In this document: positions 46,567 to 59,375 of the stretch, in pieces
Position numbering within the stretch: the first letter of the stretch is position 1
Layout: every line of letters begins with the position of its first letter
Made by a program: the position numbers and the translations under genes
DNA from: Anagrus nilaparvatae
Lineage: Eukaryota; Arthropoda; Insecta; Hymenoptera; Mymaridae
DNA length: 64,000 bases
NCBI GenBank assembly: GCA_022575985.1
Contig: JAKSXM010000278.1
Location: 434,001 to 498,000 of the forward strand
Direction: 5' to 3'
Notes under the pieces: generated by a model
What the model saw: only the letters and a program-made list of their open reading frames with translations
The model's database searches: none
What the model was told of the DNA's origin: nothing

Positions 46567-47763
46567 GAGATATTTTAGTTTATTTCAAAATTTTTCAATA
46601 TTTTATCAATTTTAAAAACACTAAAAATTAAATATCTCAAAAACTACGATAGCTGAGCATAAAATCTATAGCCTATGTCACTTGCGGACTTTTTATCTTT
46701 ATTTTGACAACGGTTTTACGTAATTTTGTTCAGTGGTTTGACCCTGATGATGGAACACACAAATAAATTTTCAAATATATATACTAGTAAGATAAGATAG
46801 GATAAGATATATTATACTAGCAAGAGTTGGAGGGGGGGGGGGCTCGGTAGCTCTGTGGTTAGGGTGTTGGACTTCCAACCTGAAGGTGTGCGGTTCGATT
46901 CCTGGCTATATCAGCATCAAGTTTTTTTCTTTGCGAAATGCTTGATGTTCTTCTACCGTGGGTTCAAAGATTGAGGCATCCAATGAATGTTCCATCCATC
47001 CAATGAAAAAAAAAAAACATTATGCGGATAATGCTGTCCGAAGTGCTTCCAGGGCACTATAAGCCGTCGTGGGGTTTGGGAGAGCACGCGTACCTCCTGG
47101 ACCATAGGCTCAACGCTCATCCAGCTACACTGACACTCAAACATTATACAATAAAACTTGACTAAAAATTGCCAAAAAGCGCTTTCACATCCTCAACCCA
47201 TTAAAATAGATAAATAAATAGAAAAATTAAAATAGTGCAGGGTGTAATAGCATGGGCAGTTGTTGTCGACCTCTGTTACAACATCCATATGGAAGTTTAA
47301 GATGGAGGTTAAACAAATACCAATACCAATAATTATAGAATTAATTAGAACTTAAAATTTTTGATTAATGTTTCACCTACGCTGCTCTGAATATTTTGAA
47401 TGTGTTTGCATAATTATAAATTTATAGTGAAACATGATTTTTTTAAGCAACACAGACAGAAGTAAATTCGACAGCGCCCCCGCCTCCAACTTTTGCTAGT
47501 ATATATCTTAATACTATATATATCTGAAAATTTAATTGTCTGCTTGTTTGTTTGTCTGTTTATTTGTTTGTTCATACCCTACTGTTTTAAGAACCGCCTA
47601 ACCGATTGGCATGAAACTGGTGTCAAAAGAAAGAAAAAATGTCCGCAGGTGGCATAGGCCATAGATTTTCTGATTAGCGATCGTAGTTTTAAAGATAATT
47701 AATTTTCAGTGATTTTGAACTTGATAAAATTTTTTAAAATTTAAAAAAAAATAGAAATATCTC
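46567..47763. mobile_element. Inverted-repeat element (arms ~275 bp) enclosing a SINE-like unit
   Basis: The left arm 46567-46840 is similar to the reverse complement of 47478-47763. Shared landmarks include CCTCCAACT..TTGCTAGTATA at the inner ends, the GAAAATTTA(T/A)TTGT block, GTCCGCA(A/G)GTG(A/G)CATAGGC(T/C)ATAGATTTT, and ATCGTAGTTTTxxAGATA. Similarity is moderate, so the arms are old. The core contains a tRNA-derived SINE head. A further partial copy of the core motif TGTTTCACCTACGCTGCT is at ~48460. Probably a foldback or MITE-type DNA element. Confidence 0.6.
46848..46902 (+). mobile_element. tRNA-derived SINE head with Pol III A and B boxes
   Basis: The A-box-like TAGCTCTGTGGTTAGGGTG (46848-46866) and perfect B box GGTTCGATTCC (46892-46902) have tRNA spacing, with CTTCCAA in an anticodon-loop position. 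The flanks do not form an acceptor stem, so it is not a functional tRNA gene. A non-tRNA body extends right to perhaps 47340. Confidence 0.65.
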
Positions 47764-48484
47764 AAGACTATTGACAAATTTTATTGTCACAAGTTTGTAG
47801 TATTCCATTCGGCACTAATCTTTAGTATGCTCCTGAATTTTTATTCAAAACGGAGGTATCTTTAAAATTTTATCAAACGTTTTTGAAGCTGGTAAAAAAT
47901 TTTTTTAAAATATTTTTATTTTTTATGGATCTTTTAATATAGTATATTAAGTGTCAAGGGCATAAAAGTTTCGGCACTTTAGCGTGAGCACTAGCACGAG
48001 TGACATGTGTTCACGCTCGTGTCTAAACTATTTCGCCCATGATGCTTACACTATTTTTTGCCCACCTAGGCGTAAGATGAGTTAAGAAAATTCTTTACAC
48101 ACGAGTTTTACGCCCGGTAGGGCAAAAATTTATTTGTGTGCCTGTGTCCAAAAAAACGAAATTACATAAAACCGATGTTAAAATAAAGTTAAAATAAAAA
48201 ATTTTGGGCAAGATTAAATTTTTTGATAATTTGGTTAAAAAGTGAAATATCTGAAAAATATGATAAAACTTTAATGTCACGATTGGTATTTTTTGATTCA
48301 GTCAGTTTTAGAACCATCTATATATGCATATCTTAATACTATATATACTATATATATTTGAAAATTTATTTGTCTGCCTGTATGTACAAAGTTAAATTTT
48401 TTTATTTTCTCTATTATAATTGTAGAATCAAACAGAATCTATAATTTTTCGATAATGTTTCACCTACGCTGCTGTGAATAGTTT

Positions 48485-48946
48485 GAGGTTTCCCAAGTAA
48501 GTTTAATATTTGTAAGAATTTTTTATTACTTGAATTGAATTTATTAATATGCTTTGCATCAAGCTTATTCCTCATTTTATCATAATATTGCTGAACATAA
48601 ACTCAAAAAAATGAACAATATTCGTAAATTATAAAATTAAATAAACTGAAGTTGACAAAAGTGGAGGAAAATTTTTATATTTTACTCTTTGCCTCTTTAT
48701 TATAACAGAATAAATATTTGGAGAAATTCATCGGAAGCTTTAATAATAACAGACTGGATAAATTAAAAGCACTGCTATGTTTTTTTTAAATATAATATTC
48801 TTTAGAAAAGCCCACGCCAGTATTTTAAAAATTTACTTGATCATTGAAAATTTTTTGTGTAAATCTTAAATTAAAAGAAGATATTTTTTTTAATTTTGCA
48901 GTTGTCAGTTAAAACTTAAAGTCTGCTTTCCCTGGAATAATTATAT
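48485..48946 (+). repeat. Left arm of a ~460-bp inverted repeat
   Basis: Runs from GAGGTTTCCCAAGTAAG to CTTTCCCTGGAATAATTATAT and is highly similar to the reverse complement of 58291-58738, with only scattered substitutions and small indels. It encloses 9.3 kb that holds a decayed gypsy element and a satellite array. Confidence 0.85.
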
Positions 48947-49275
48947 CTTGTAATTTTTTTTTTTAAATCTGACCTGACTAATCAATTAAAAGTATTAATA
49001 TTTTTACCATAGACTTAATAAATTAAAAGTACTGATATATTTTTTAAAATTCATTTTAGAAAAGTTCGCAGCAGAGCTTACTTTAATTGCGAAATCCTTG
49101 AAATGGATGGAATACATTTTGAAATAATAACAGATTATTTTTTAATTATGTGTTTGGTTGTTTACAATTTAAGTCTATTTTCTTGGAAAAAAATAAAAGC
49201 TTGTAATTTTTGGCTTCTAATAGCAGAATAAAAATTTATCGGGAGCAATTCATCAGCAATTTTCATAATTTTAGC
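48890..49275 (+). repeat. Diverged satellite monomers, left of the gypsy relic
   Basis: Phrases such as CTAATAGCAGAATAAAA, ATTCATCAGCAATTTT and TTTAGAAAAGTTCGCAGCAG match the 269-bp satellite at 55.2-58.3 kb in the same orientation, suggesting that the gypsy element inserted inside a satellite array. Confidence 0.5.
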
Positions 49276-51153
49276 TAGAGACTTATAATGCGGGATCATA
49301 ATTTTATGCACTCCCGCGAAACATAAATTTATAAAATCAAGAGACGGCGCTCGCGACTCGCAACGCCGGTCACTCTCTCTCCCCCAAGTACTCTTATTAT
49401 TATTCCCCGGCTAGGCATGAAAAGTAAAAGAGCATCTTTTTTAGCTCCAAGAAAAAACTAGTTCTTTTTTTATTACTTTTTTTAATGAATTAGCTATTTT
49501 TTTTTTATTTTATAAGTACAGATCAATATTAGTATCTTATAATTAATAATCATCAAGTAAAATTTCTTTAAAATATTGGAAACTAGTGAGAAAGTGAGCA
49601 CGTGTTTTTACTTACGAATATTTAAGCTCCAAATTTATTATTCGTATAATTGTTTTAGTTTTTTTGATCAAAGTATCGATAGGAAAAAAAATACTAAAAG
49701 AATCTAAGAGTCACAATTAAGACTATACAATTATTTTTTATTTTGCTGCAAATTAGTGGCCAAGGCATAAGAAAATCTTTAAGGTAATACTTATCTTTTT
49801 TTACTAAAAGTGATCACACATTCTCTGTAACCTTTTATATACTTTTTAATACACGCAGAAAATTAATTGTGTATTATTTTATAAAGCATGTGAGATTTAT
49901 GTGTGTTGAATATATGTTATTAGTAGTGCGCGCGCGGTTTTAATCAATTATCACCAAGTTATTTTTTTTATTATAATTAATGTAATCATTTGTTGCACTG
50001 GTTTGTAGGTTAATTTAAGTATCTCTTTGTGATAATTGGAAATAATCGTGTCACGTGCTATTTAATGAGCTCAAAAAATTATTTCTAATATTATAATAAC
50101 TATTATTAACGCTAAATATTTCAAGGCCATCAGCCGTCTTATTTTTCAATATCGCGTGCTGCAGCCCCGCGAATTCTTTTGTACATAATTATAAAGTATC
50201 TTTCTCTCCTTCATGGGTCACCCCATGATTTAATAAATAATATTTCCTTATTATTTAAATTAACTTATATGTATTAAAAATTATTTATAAAACTACCTAA
50301 CCTCAAGTCCCAGTTATTTACCCCGTTACAGAAAAACTAGCAGCGGATAATCGAGAGGTAACAATATTTTACTTTAATTAAATAATAACCCTTTCGCATT
50401 ACATAGCATCCCTTAACTAACGATTAAACTGACCCCTTCGGTAAATTTAAACATATTTTTAGCTATATTTTTAGAAAATCGAAAAAAAATTTTTTTGCTA
50501 CGTAATGTAAAACTTCAAAATTTTTTCGAAAGTTAGAAATACGGAAGCGCCCTCCGACCCACTTTGAACTTTTAAGGATTTTTCTATATTCTTTTTTTTT
50601 TAAAGAATTTTAATAGTTATCATTAGCCTAATATTTTATCTGGCTAATGAAGTAAGTAAACTGTAATTTTAACTTAGTTTACTTAACAAATAGTAAACTT
50701 TACTTTACTTTTGAATACGTTTTCCAAAAATAGTACAAAATTATAAAATATTTTTTTAAAAAGACACGATGTCTAAAATATTTTTTTTCTATAATTTTTC
50801 ATTTTAAAAAATTAGAGTGGCATCCTACAGAAACTTGAGCTTAGGTACTTACATATTATATTATAACATATTTTCAATTACTTTTAGATATTAAGTTATA
50901 TTTTTATATTACATTTTCTTATATAATTATGAATATAAACATTATATATTTTTATTTTTCTAATATACAAACTGTATATTATATGATTATATTGTTAATC
51001 ATCAATATTTTAGGAAAATTTAACAAAAACTGAGTCTTTTATTCTTTGGTTTTGAAAACTAAAAAAAGCTTATAACACGTTCCACATAGAGGGGGGGGAG
51101 GAGGAGCAGGAAATCCAGTTTTAAGCTCAACTAGAAAAAGTCACATACCAAGT
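49276..51153 (+). mobile_element. 5' LTR and leader of the decayed gypsy element (left edge uncertain)
   Basis: The LTR end ACCCCGTTACA (to 50330) matches the end of the LTR at 60233-61343 read on the minus strand, so related LTRs are present. An LTR start with TGTAACG was not found; the sequence changes character near 49276-49310, where TGCGGGA and TCCCGCG form an inverted pair. The leader 50331-51153 has no ORF and no clear primer-binding site. Confidence 0.45.
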
Positions 51154-52386
51154 TTGAGCCACAATGAATTTGGTACAACATACCTTACTAGAGTCAAAGA
51201 TATTAGCGTCATCGTAAGAAGATGGAACATTAAATTCAGTGGAGATGGCTCAAGAAGTATAGAAGACTTCTTAGATGAAATTTTAAGAAAAGCAGAACTG
51301 GTATATTTATTAGAAGATGAGCTTTTATTAGCTTTACCAGAACTATTTATAGATGTCGCTAAGTTATCGTATTCAGCGATGCACGACGAATGGACTTGTT
51401 GGCAAGATTTTTACAACGATGCAATAATTCATTTTGGGGCTGGTGCTGACTTTTAGCAAAACTTAGAGTCAGAGCTTCTAAATAAAATACAGGGGGAGCA
51501 CGAAGAAGTTCGAACATATATGTTTAAACTTTTAGCCATAGCCAAAAAGTTTCAACCAGGCATTTCAGAAAGAAGAAAATAAGATGTGCTATATAAAAAT
51601 CTGAAACTACAGATAAAAGAAAAACTCTACAGTGTAAGATACAGTACAGTCAAAGAATTTATAGCAAGAGCCATTGAGGCTGAAGATTCTATTAAAGCAG
51701 CTACATCAGTTTATAGACCACCACCGTCAAAAGATCAGTCATTATTACCAGACTCATATTACACACCAAGCCCTAATAGGCAAAAGAAAAATATCACTAA
51801 TGCATGCGCAGTAGAAAATAATCCAGTCAATGTTAATGCACTAGAAGTGCAAGTAGCTGCAATTATGCAAGAATCTGCTCTTTGCGTAAGAGAAATTCGA
51901 ACAGGTAGTGATGCAAGAATTAGAAAAAAGTCTGAGTCTGAATATTCTGAAGAATCTGAAAAACCAAGATATGCAGTAAGAAAATATTCACAGCGTAAAA
52001 AACAAAACTGGAATTCTAATCAAAATTATCAAAACCAGAATACTTACAACCGTAACAATAATGGGCAAACTGCATATAATAACAGAAGTACATATAACAA
52101 TAACAATAACAGCTCATATAATAATAATAATAATAATAATAACAGGCAGGCAAGTGGTCAAGATAATAAAAGTAATAGCCCAGCAAATGGCTTAAATGAG
52201 TCACGAAATAAGAAAAAGCCTGGTAGATCATTAATGTGCCCTAATTGCAACAAAGAAGGTCACAGGCGAGCTGAAAGCACTGAAGAACTAATTTTAAAAT
52301 GCTACTGGTGTCAAAAGCCTGAATATACCAAGAATAACTGCCCGACGCCAGCCTGTGTTGAAAAAAACAAGCGACGGGGAGAGTAG
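51154..52386 (+). pseudogene. gag: Gag of a decayed Ty3/gypsy element
   Basis: The frame is interrupted by in-frame stops near 51454 and 51580. The N-terminal part is capsid-like (WNIKFSGDGSRSIEDFLDEI). A helical capsid region and an Asn-rich low-complexity stretch at 52010-52150 follow. Two zinc knuckles end it: CPNCNKEGH and CYWCQKPEYTKNNC, the second with Tyr where His is expected. Ends with a TAG at 52384 just after a frameshift signal. Different family from the element at 1-3.7 kb judging by sequence. Confidence 0.8.
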
Positions 52387-52404
52387 TGGTCCCTACTCCT
52401 CCCC
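52362..52404 (+). promoter_or_regulatory. Programmed -1 frameshift signal of the decayed gypsy element
   Basis: Slippery A AAA AAC (52362-52368) in the gag frame, a 7-nt spacer, then a stem 52376-52386 with 52393-52404: 11 base pairs with one bulged C and a TGGTCC loop. The -1 frame is open into protease. Independent of, but the same design as, the signal at 1270-1309. Confidence 0.75.
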
Positions 52405-54690
52405 TAGATCAGCAGGACTCGACTATAACTAGCGAAGAATTCATGAGCCAAACCATAAATGAAAGACTTACAGAATGTTTCGCAATTACGCAAGAATTTT
52501 CTTCCCGTTGGTGGCTTAATGTCAAAATACAAGGCCAGGAAGTGAAATCTTTGTTAGATTCCGGTTCTGCTCGCACTATACTAGGACCAATAGGTTTAGA
52601 AATTTCCAAGGAAGCTGGCGTAGATTTAAAAACGTAAATAGGAGGTAGCATACGCGTAGCTGACAGTAGCCTAACTCCAATAGTTAACATGGCTACTCTC
52701 GATTTTACAGTAAGTAGTTGCACGAAAAAATTAGAGGTTATAATTATTCCTAACCTTTTTAATAGCTGCATTCTTGGCGCAGATTTCTTTAGATTATTTA
52801 ATGTCGTCTTAACTGCTCGAGACAACTCTTTAGAAAATGAAGGTTATAATGGCAAAGTTAATGTCGACGTAGCTTCAGTAGGACTCGATGTTTGTGATGC
52901 AGGTTTAAAACAACCAACTTAAGAACAAATAGATCAATTAAATAAACTTCTAGATGATTTAATTCCGTATGAAGATGGTGAACTAGGATGTACTAATTTG
53001 TGTAAGCATTTCATTGATGTAGGCAATGCGCAGCCTATTCGTGAACGATGATATCCAGTATCACCAGCAGTAGAAAAAGAAATGCACAAGGAAGTCGATA
53101 AACTTTTCAAAAAAGGCGTTATAAACCATCGAAAAATAAATAGGCTTCCCCAATAGTGATGGTTCGAAGAGAAAGTGTTAACGAAAATCATCAGCCAATC
53201 ACAAAGTACCGCATGTGCACAGACTACAGAAAGCTCAATAAAATGTCTAAAGGAGATGTATTCCCGATTACTAGTGTCAACCAGATGCTTAACAAACTAC
53301 AGGAAGGACGCTACATTAGCACTTAGATATTTCTCAGGCTTTCAACAAAATTGCAGTTGCCGAGCAATGTAGACACCTTGCAGCGTTTGTCGTACCAGGT
53401 AAAGGAATTTTTGAATAAGTTAGTATGCCTTTGGGCTGAAGGGGGCACCTGCAACATTTCAAAGGGCTATACAGATGATTATAACCCCAGAAATGGCTCC
53501 TTACGTAATGGCCTACATTGACGATATAGTTATAGCAACTTTAACTTGGGAACAGCACTTACACTGGCTTAAAATAGTAATTGAAAGGTTAAACTAGGCA
53601 AATTTCACAATAAATCGATCTAAAAGCTTTTTTGGGAAAACCCAGGTAAAATATTTAGGATTTTTAATCGAGGAAAATGGTATTCAACCAGACTCAGATA
53701 AAACAAAACCAGTAATTGAGTACCCTGTACCAAAAACCAAACGACAAGTACAGCGTTTCATAGGCATGACCTCCTGGTACAGAAAATTTATTTCGGAATT
53801 TTCAGCCATAGCTGAACTTTTAGCAAATTTAACGCGTAATGTTCCATTTAAATGAACAAGCGAATGTCAAGTTTCTTTTGAAATTTTTAATGGTAAAATT
53901 GACAACAAAGAATATATAATATATAATACAACAACGAACCTTTCATAATCTAGTAATACCGGACTTGGAGCAGTATTTTTACAAGTCATAGATGGGAAAG
54001 AACGAGTCATTTCCTATTCCAGTGGAATTTTAAGTACAACAGAAAAAGAGTACAACATTTAAGAGAAGGAATGTCTTGCAATTCTATTCGCGATTGCAAA
54101 ATATCTTTGCTACAGAGAAGGCACGAAATTTACTATAATAACAGATCACTCAGCTCTGAAATGGCTACAAAAGAAAAAAAGACCCGCCGGTAGTTTAGCT
54201 AGATGGGCCTTCGAACTACAACAATATGACTTCACAATACAGCATAAAAAAGGTAAATAAAACGTAGTACCAGATAGTCTCTCAAGAGCTTATGAAGATG
54301 TAGAAGATGCAAATGAAGATAATTATAAAAATGAAGTTGCAGTATTTTCGATAGCAATAGAAAAAATAACTGATAAATGATACCTAGAACGTATTAAAGA
54401 TGTCAAAGACTTTCCAAACAAATTTAAAGATTGGAAAATAATCGAGGTTCTATTATATTACTACCAACCTGACCCTAGAACAGCAGCTATTCGTGAAGAA
54501 GATAGTATTTGGAAATTAGTGGTCCCAAGAGTCCTAAAAAAAAAAGTCCTAACAGAATGTCACGAAGAACAAGGTCGCCATCTAAGTCCGAAAAAAAAAA
54601 TACTACAGAGCATATGCCCTATATTTTTGGCTGAATATGTACAAAGACATAGTTAAATTGTTTTAAAAAATACTGTCGAGCATCAAAAAT
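52386..54690 (+). pseudogene. pol: Pol of a decayed Ty3/gypsy element: protease, RT, RNase H, start of integrase
   Basis: In order: aspartic protease (SLLDSGSARTILGP near 52552), RT fingers/palm including the MAYIDDIVIA active site near 53510 (Y-x-D-D type), thumb (KTKRQVQRFIGMTSWYRKFI), and RNase H (GLGAVFLQ; ITDHSALKWLQ). Then comes the first half of the integrase zinc domain (ECHEEQGRH and, after a frame change, YFWLNMYKDIV...C..C), where homology ends at ~54690. At least ten in-frame stops and one or more frameshifts make it non-functional. The catalytic integrase core and 3' LTR are missing; satellite sequence follows directly, so the 3' part was lost by deletion or recombination. Confidence 0.85.
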
Positions 54691-55189
54691 TATTATTAAC
54701 CTTGATAATTTAAAATTATTTTATAAATCTTGAAAACATTTTTTTTTATCGAGCAGTGGGCAAATTAAATTTTAATTCTGATTTCTCTACAAAAGTTATA
54801 TATTATTCATTTAATTAATTTGAACAAGTTTCTTATAAAAAATAAATAATAATTCTTGACCAGTAATAAAATAATAAAAATCTATACTAAGAAATTCTTC
54901 AAAATTTTTAATAATTTTACCAAGAGAATTAATAAGTTGAAAGTACAGCCTCATTTTAGAAAAACTTAAAAAGTGCGTTAATCTTTAATATTATTTACTA
55001 AATGTTGAAAGAATAAAACTTTATTTGCTTATTGCTATTGATTCTAAAAGCTGCTGTCATTGCAACAATAATATCTTCGGATTTTTGGATTATAATAACA
55101 AAAATAAAATTCTGAAGTTTTAATAATTTAACCAATGGACTGAAAACAGAATATAATCTTATTTTTTAATTCGAAGTAGGTATATAAAA
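54691..55189 (+). repeat. Diverged satellite-like junction sequence
   Basis: Loosely similar to the satellite monomer (GTGGGCAAATTAAATTTTAA, AAGAGAATTAATAAGTTGAAAGTAC, CCTCATTTTAGAAAAACTTA) but too diverged to count units cleanly. Confidence 0.4.
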
Positions 55190-58100
55190 GTTTGAGTATT
55201 CCTTATTAGCAGCATAATATCTAATAATTTCCGACTATTAAAAACAAAACAAAAAACTATTCATGAAATTTCATCAGAAATTTTAATAAGTTTACCAAGA
55301 AACTGAATAAAGTCAAGGTACCGTCATGTTGATTCAATTTTATTCGTTTTAGGAAAATTCATAGCAGTATTTTAAATTTCATGGTCTCTTCGAAAGTTGT
55401 TCACTTACTCTTAACAGTGTAAGTCCTTTTTTTTTTATTATGCAGTTGGCATATTAAATTTTAAGTATGCTTCTATAGCAGCATAATATCTAATAATTCC
55501 GGCTATTAACAACAAAACAAAAATCTATTCAGGAAAATCCATCAGAAATGTTAATAAGTTTATCAAGAAACTGAATAAAGTCAAAGTACTATCATGTTGG
55601 TTCAATTTTATTCGTTTTAGGAAAGTCCATAGCAGTACTTTCAAATATCATGGGCTCTTCGAAAATTGTTGACTTACTCTTAACAGTGTAAATCGTTATT
55701 TTTTTATTATGCAGTTGGCATATTAAATATTAAGTATGCTTTTTTAGCAGCATAATATCTAACAACTTTCGGCTATTAACAACAAAACAAAAATCTATTC
55801 AGGTAACTTCATCAGAAATTTTTAAAAATATACCAAGAAACTGAATAATTCAAGGTACTGTCATGTTAATTTAATTTTATTCGTATTAGAAAAGTTCATA
55901 GCATTACTTATAAATAGCATGGTCTTTTTGAAAATTGTTGACTTACTCTTGACAGTGTAAGTCGTTATTTTTTTATTATGCATTGGCATATTAAATATTA
56001 AGTATGCTTCATTAGATGCATAATATCTAATAATTTTCTGCTATTAATAACAGAATAAAAATCTATTCAGGAAAATTCATCAGAAATTTTAAAAAGTTTA
56101 TCAAGAAACTGACTTTATCAAGAAATTGTTGACTTACTCTTAACAGTGAAAGTCGGTATTTTATTATTATGCAGTTGGCATATTAAATATTAAGTATGCT
56201 TCTTTAGCAGCATAATATCTAATAATTTCCGGCTATTAACAACAAAACAAAAATCTATTCAGAAACTTCTTCAGAAATTTTGATAAGCTTACCAAGATAC
56301 TGAATAAAGTCAAGGAACCGTCATGTTCATTCAATTTTATTCGTTTTAGGAAAGTTCATAGCAGTACTTTCAAATATCATGGGGTCTTAGAAAAGTGTTG
56401 ACTTACTCTTAACAGTGTAAGTCGGTATTTTATTATTATGCAGTTGGCATATTAAAATTAAGTATGCTTCTTTAGCAGCATAATATCTAATAATTCCGGC
56501 TATTAACAACAAAACAAAAACCTATTCAGGAAACTTCATCAGAAATTTTTAAATGTTTTCCAAGAAACTGAATGAAGTCAAGGTACAGTCATGTTCATTC
56601 AATTTTATTCGTTTTAGGAAAGTTCATAGCAGTACTTTCAAATATCATGGGGTCTTAGAAAAGTGTCGACTTACTCCTAACAGTGTAAGTCGGTATTTTA
56701 TTATTATGCAGTTGGCATATTAAATATTAAGTATGCTTCTTAAGCAGCATAATATCTAATAATTTCCGGCTATTAATAACAAAACAAAAACCTATTCGGG
56801 AAACTTCATCAGAAATTTTTAAATGTTTTCCAAGAAACTGAATGAAGTCAAGGTACAGTCATGTTGATTCAATTTTATTCGTTTTAGGAAAGTCCATAGC
56901 AGTACTTTCAAATATCATGGGCTCTTCGAAAATTGTTGACTTACTCTTAACAGTGTAAATCGTTATTTTTTTATTATGCAGTTGGCATATTAAATATTAA
57001 GTATGCTTTTTTAGCAGCATAAAGTCTAATAACTTTCGGCTATTAACAACAAAACAAAAATCTATTCAGGTAACTTCATCAGAAATTTTTAAAAATATAC
57101 CAAGAAACTGAATAATTCAAGGTACTGTATGTTGATTTAATTTTATTCGTATTAGAAAAGTTCATAGCAGTACTTTTAAATAGCATAGTCTCTTCGAAAA
57201 TTGTTGACTTACTCTTAACAGGTTAAGTGGTTATTTTTTTATTATGCATTGGCGTATTAAATATTAAGAATGCATCTTTAGCAGCATAATATCTAATAAT
57301 TTCCTGCTATTACCAAAAATAAAATCTATTTAGGAAACTTCATCAGAAATTTTTAAAAGTTTACCAAGAAACAAGTTTCAAATATCATGGGCTCTTCTAA
57401 AATTATTGACTTACTCTTAACAGTGTATGTCGGTATTTTATTATTATGCAGTTGGCATATTAAATATTAAGTATGCTTCTTAAGCAGCATAATATCTAAT
57501 AATTTCCGGCTATTAATAACAAAACAAAAACCTATTCGGGAAACTTCATCAGAAATTTTTAAATGTTTTCCAAGAAACTGAATGAAGTCAAGGTACAGTC
57601 ATGTTGATTCAATTTTATTCGTATTAGGAAAGTTCAAAGCAGAACTTTTAAATATCATGGTCTCTTCGAAAATTATTGTTTTACTCTTAACAGTGTAAGT
57701 CGTTATTTTTTTATTATGCATTTGGCATATTAAATATTAAGTATACTTTATCAGCAGCATAATATCTAATATTTTTCTGCTATTAATGACAGAATAAGAA
57801 TCTATTCACGAAAATTCATCAGAAATTTTATTAAGTTTCTCAAGAAACTAAATAAAGTCAAAGTATTATCATGTTGATTCAATTTTATTCGTTTTAGGAA
57901 AGTTCATAGCAGTACTTTCAAATATCATGGGCTCTTCGAATATTTTTAACTTACTCTTAACAGTGTAAGTCGTTATTTTTTTATTATGCATTTGCATCTT
58001 AAATTTTATGTATGCTTCATCAGCAGCGTAATATGTAATTATTTTTGGCTATGAATAGCAGAATAAAAATCAATTCAGGACAATTCATCAGAAATTTTAA

Positions 58101-58290
58101 TAAGTATATCCAGAAACTAAATAAAGTCAAATAACTGTTATTGTGATTCAATTTTATTCGATTTGGGAAAGTTCATAGCAGGACTTTTAAATGTCATGGG
58201 CTCTTCGAAAATTGTTGAGTTACTATTAATAGAAGAAGTCGTTATTGATTTATTATTCAGTTGGCATATTAGACTTTAATTTTAATTTAG
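55190..58290 (+). repeat. Satellite array, ~269-bp monomer, about 12 copies
   Basis: The phrase GCATAATATCTAATAAT starts at 55212, 55481, 55750, 56018, 56210, 56478, 56747, 57017, 57284, 57487, 57757 and (diverged) 58026. Intervals are 267-270 bp except two short ones, 192 (56018 to 56210) and 203 (57284 to 57487). Both short units lack the same part of the monomer (between the ACCAAGAAACTGA region and the next CTTCGAAAATTGTTGAC region). Neighbouring monomers are highly similar, so the array has been homogenized recently. Confidence 0.9.
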
Positions 58291-58738
58291 ATATAATTGT
58301 TGCAGGGAAAGCAGACTTTACGTTTTAACTGACAACTGCAGAATTAAAAAAATATATCTTCTTTTATTTAAGATTTATTCAAAAAAATTTAAATGATCAA
58401 GTAAATTTTTAAAATACTGGCGTGGGCTTTTCTATCGAAAATTATATTTAAAAAAATCATAGCAGTGCTTTTAATGTATCCAGTCTGTTATTATTAAAGC
58501 TTTCTACAAATATTTTATAATAAAGAGGCAAAGAGTATAATATAAAAATTTTCCTCCACTTTTGTCAACTTCATTTTATTTAATTTTATAATTTACGAAT
58601 ATTGTTCATTTTTTTAAGGTTATAATCAGCGATCTTATAATAAAATGAGGAATAAGCTTGATGCAAAGCATATTGGTAAATTAAATTCAAGTAAAAAAAA
58701 ATTCTGACAAATATTATACTTACTTGGGAAACCTCAAA
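58291..58738 (-). repeat. Right arm of the ~460-bp inverted repeat
   Basis: Reverse complement of 48485-48946. Recognizable by AGGGAAAGCAGACTTTA at the inner end and TACTTGGGAAACCTCAAAC at the outer end. Confidence 0.85.
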
Positions 58739-59375
58739 CTTGTTTTTAAGCAATTTTTAAGAGAAAAACTTCTATACAACCCCTATAAACTCCACGGATT
58801 TCACTGAAACTTGGCACAGATCATATGTGTAATCAAATATAAAAATTTCCCCCTTTTTTGGCCACTTAAATTTATTTAATTTTACAATTAACGAATATTG
58901 TTCATTTTTTTGAGGTTATGTTCAGCGCTTTTATGATAACATGATAAAGCTTTAAGCACATCACAGTTTATAAGGTCCAGTCAAGTCAAAGAAAAGTTTT
59001 TTTAGAATATGACATTTACTTGTAAAAACTTAAACTCATTTTCAAGCGATTTTTCAGAGAAAAACTTAACCTGGAGACCTATAGGCTCAACCGATTTTTT
59101 TGAAAATTGGTACAGGTCATACTTGTAATAAAATGTAAAAATTTTTAGCATTTTAGACCACTTACATTTATTTAATTAGATAATTTACGTATATTTTTCA
59201 TTTTTTTTGAGTTTATGTTCATCGCTTTTTTGTAAGATGAGGCGCTTGAGGCAAAGTATATCTAGTTTGGTCAAAAATGATTGAAATAATTTACCAAAAA
59301 TATATTTTTTGAGGCTTTTATTGAGTTTTATTGAGTGCTTTAATCGAATTTTTCAGCGTTTCTTGACCGAAAAAT
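58545..59375 (+). repeat. Three diverged ~296-bp tandem units
   Basis: The marker ATTTACGAATATTGTTCATTTT occurs at 58591, 58887 and 59183 (intervals 296). Each unit also has CACTTAAATTTATTTAATTTTA before it and an AAACTTGGCACAG/AAATTGGTACAG phrase. The first unit overlaps the right inverted-repeat arm. Confidence 0.65.

Noticed and set aside
46848..46920. Functional tRNA gene
   Set aside because: Pol III boxes fit but there is no acceptor-stem pairing; better explained as a SINE head.
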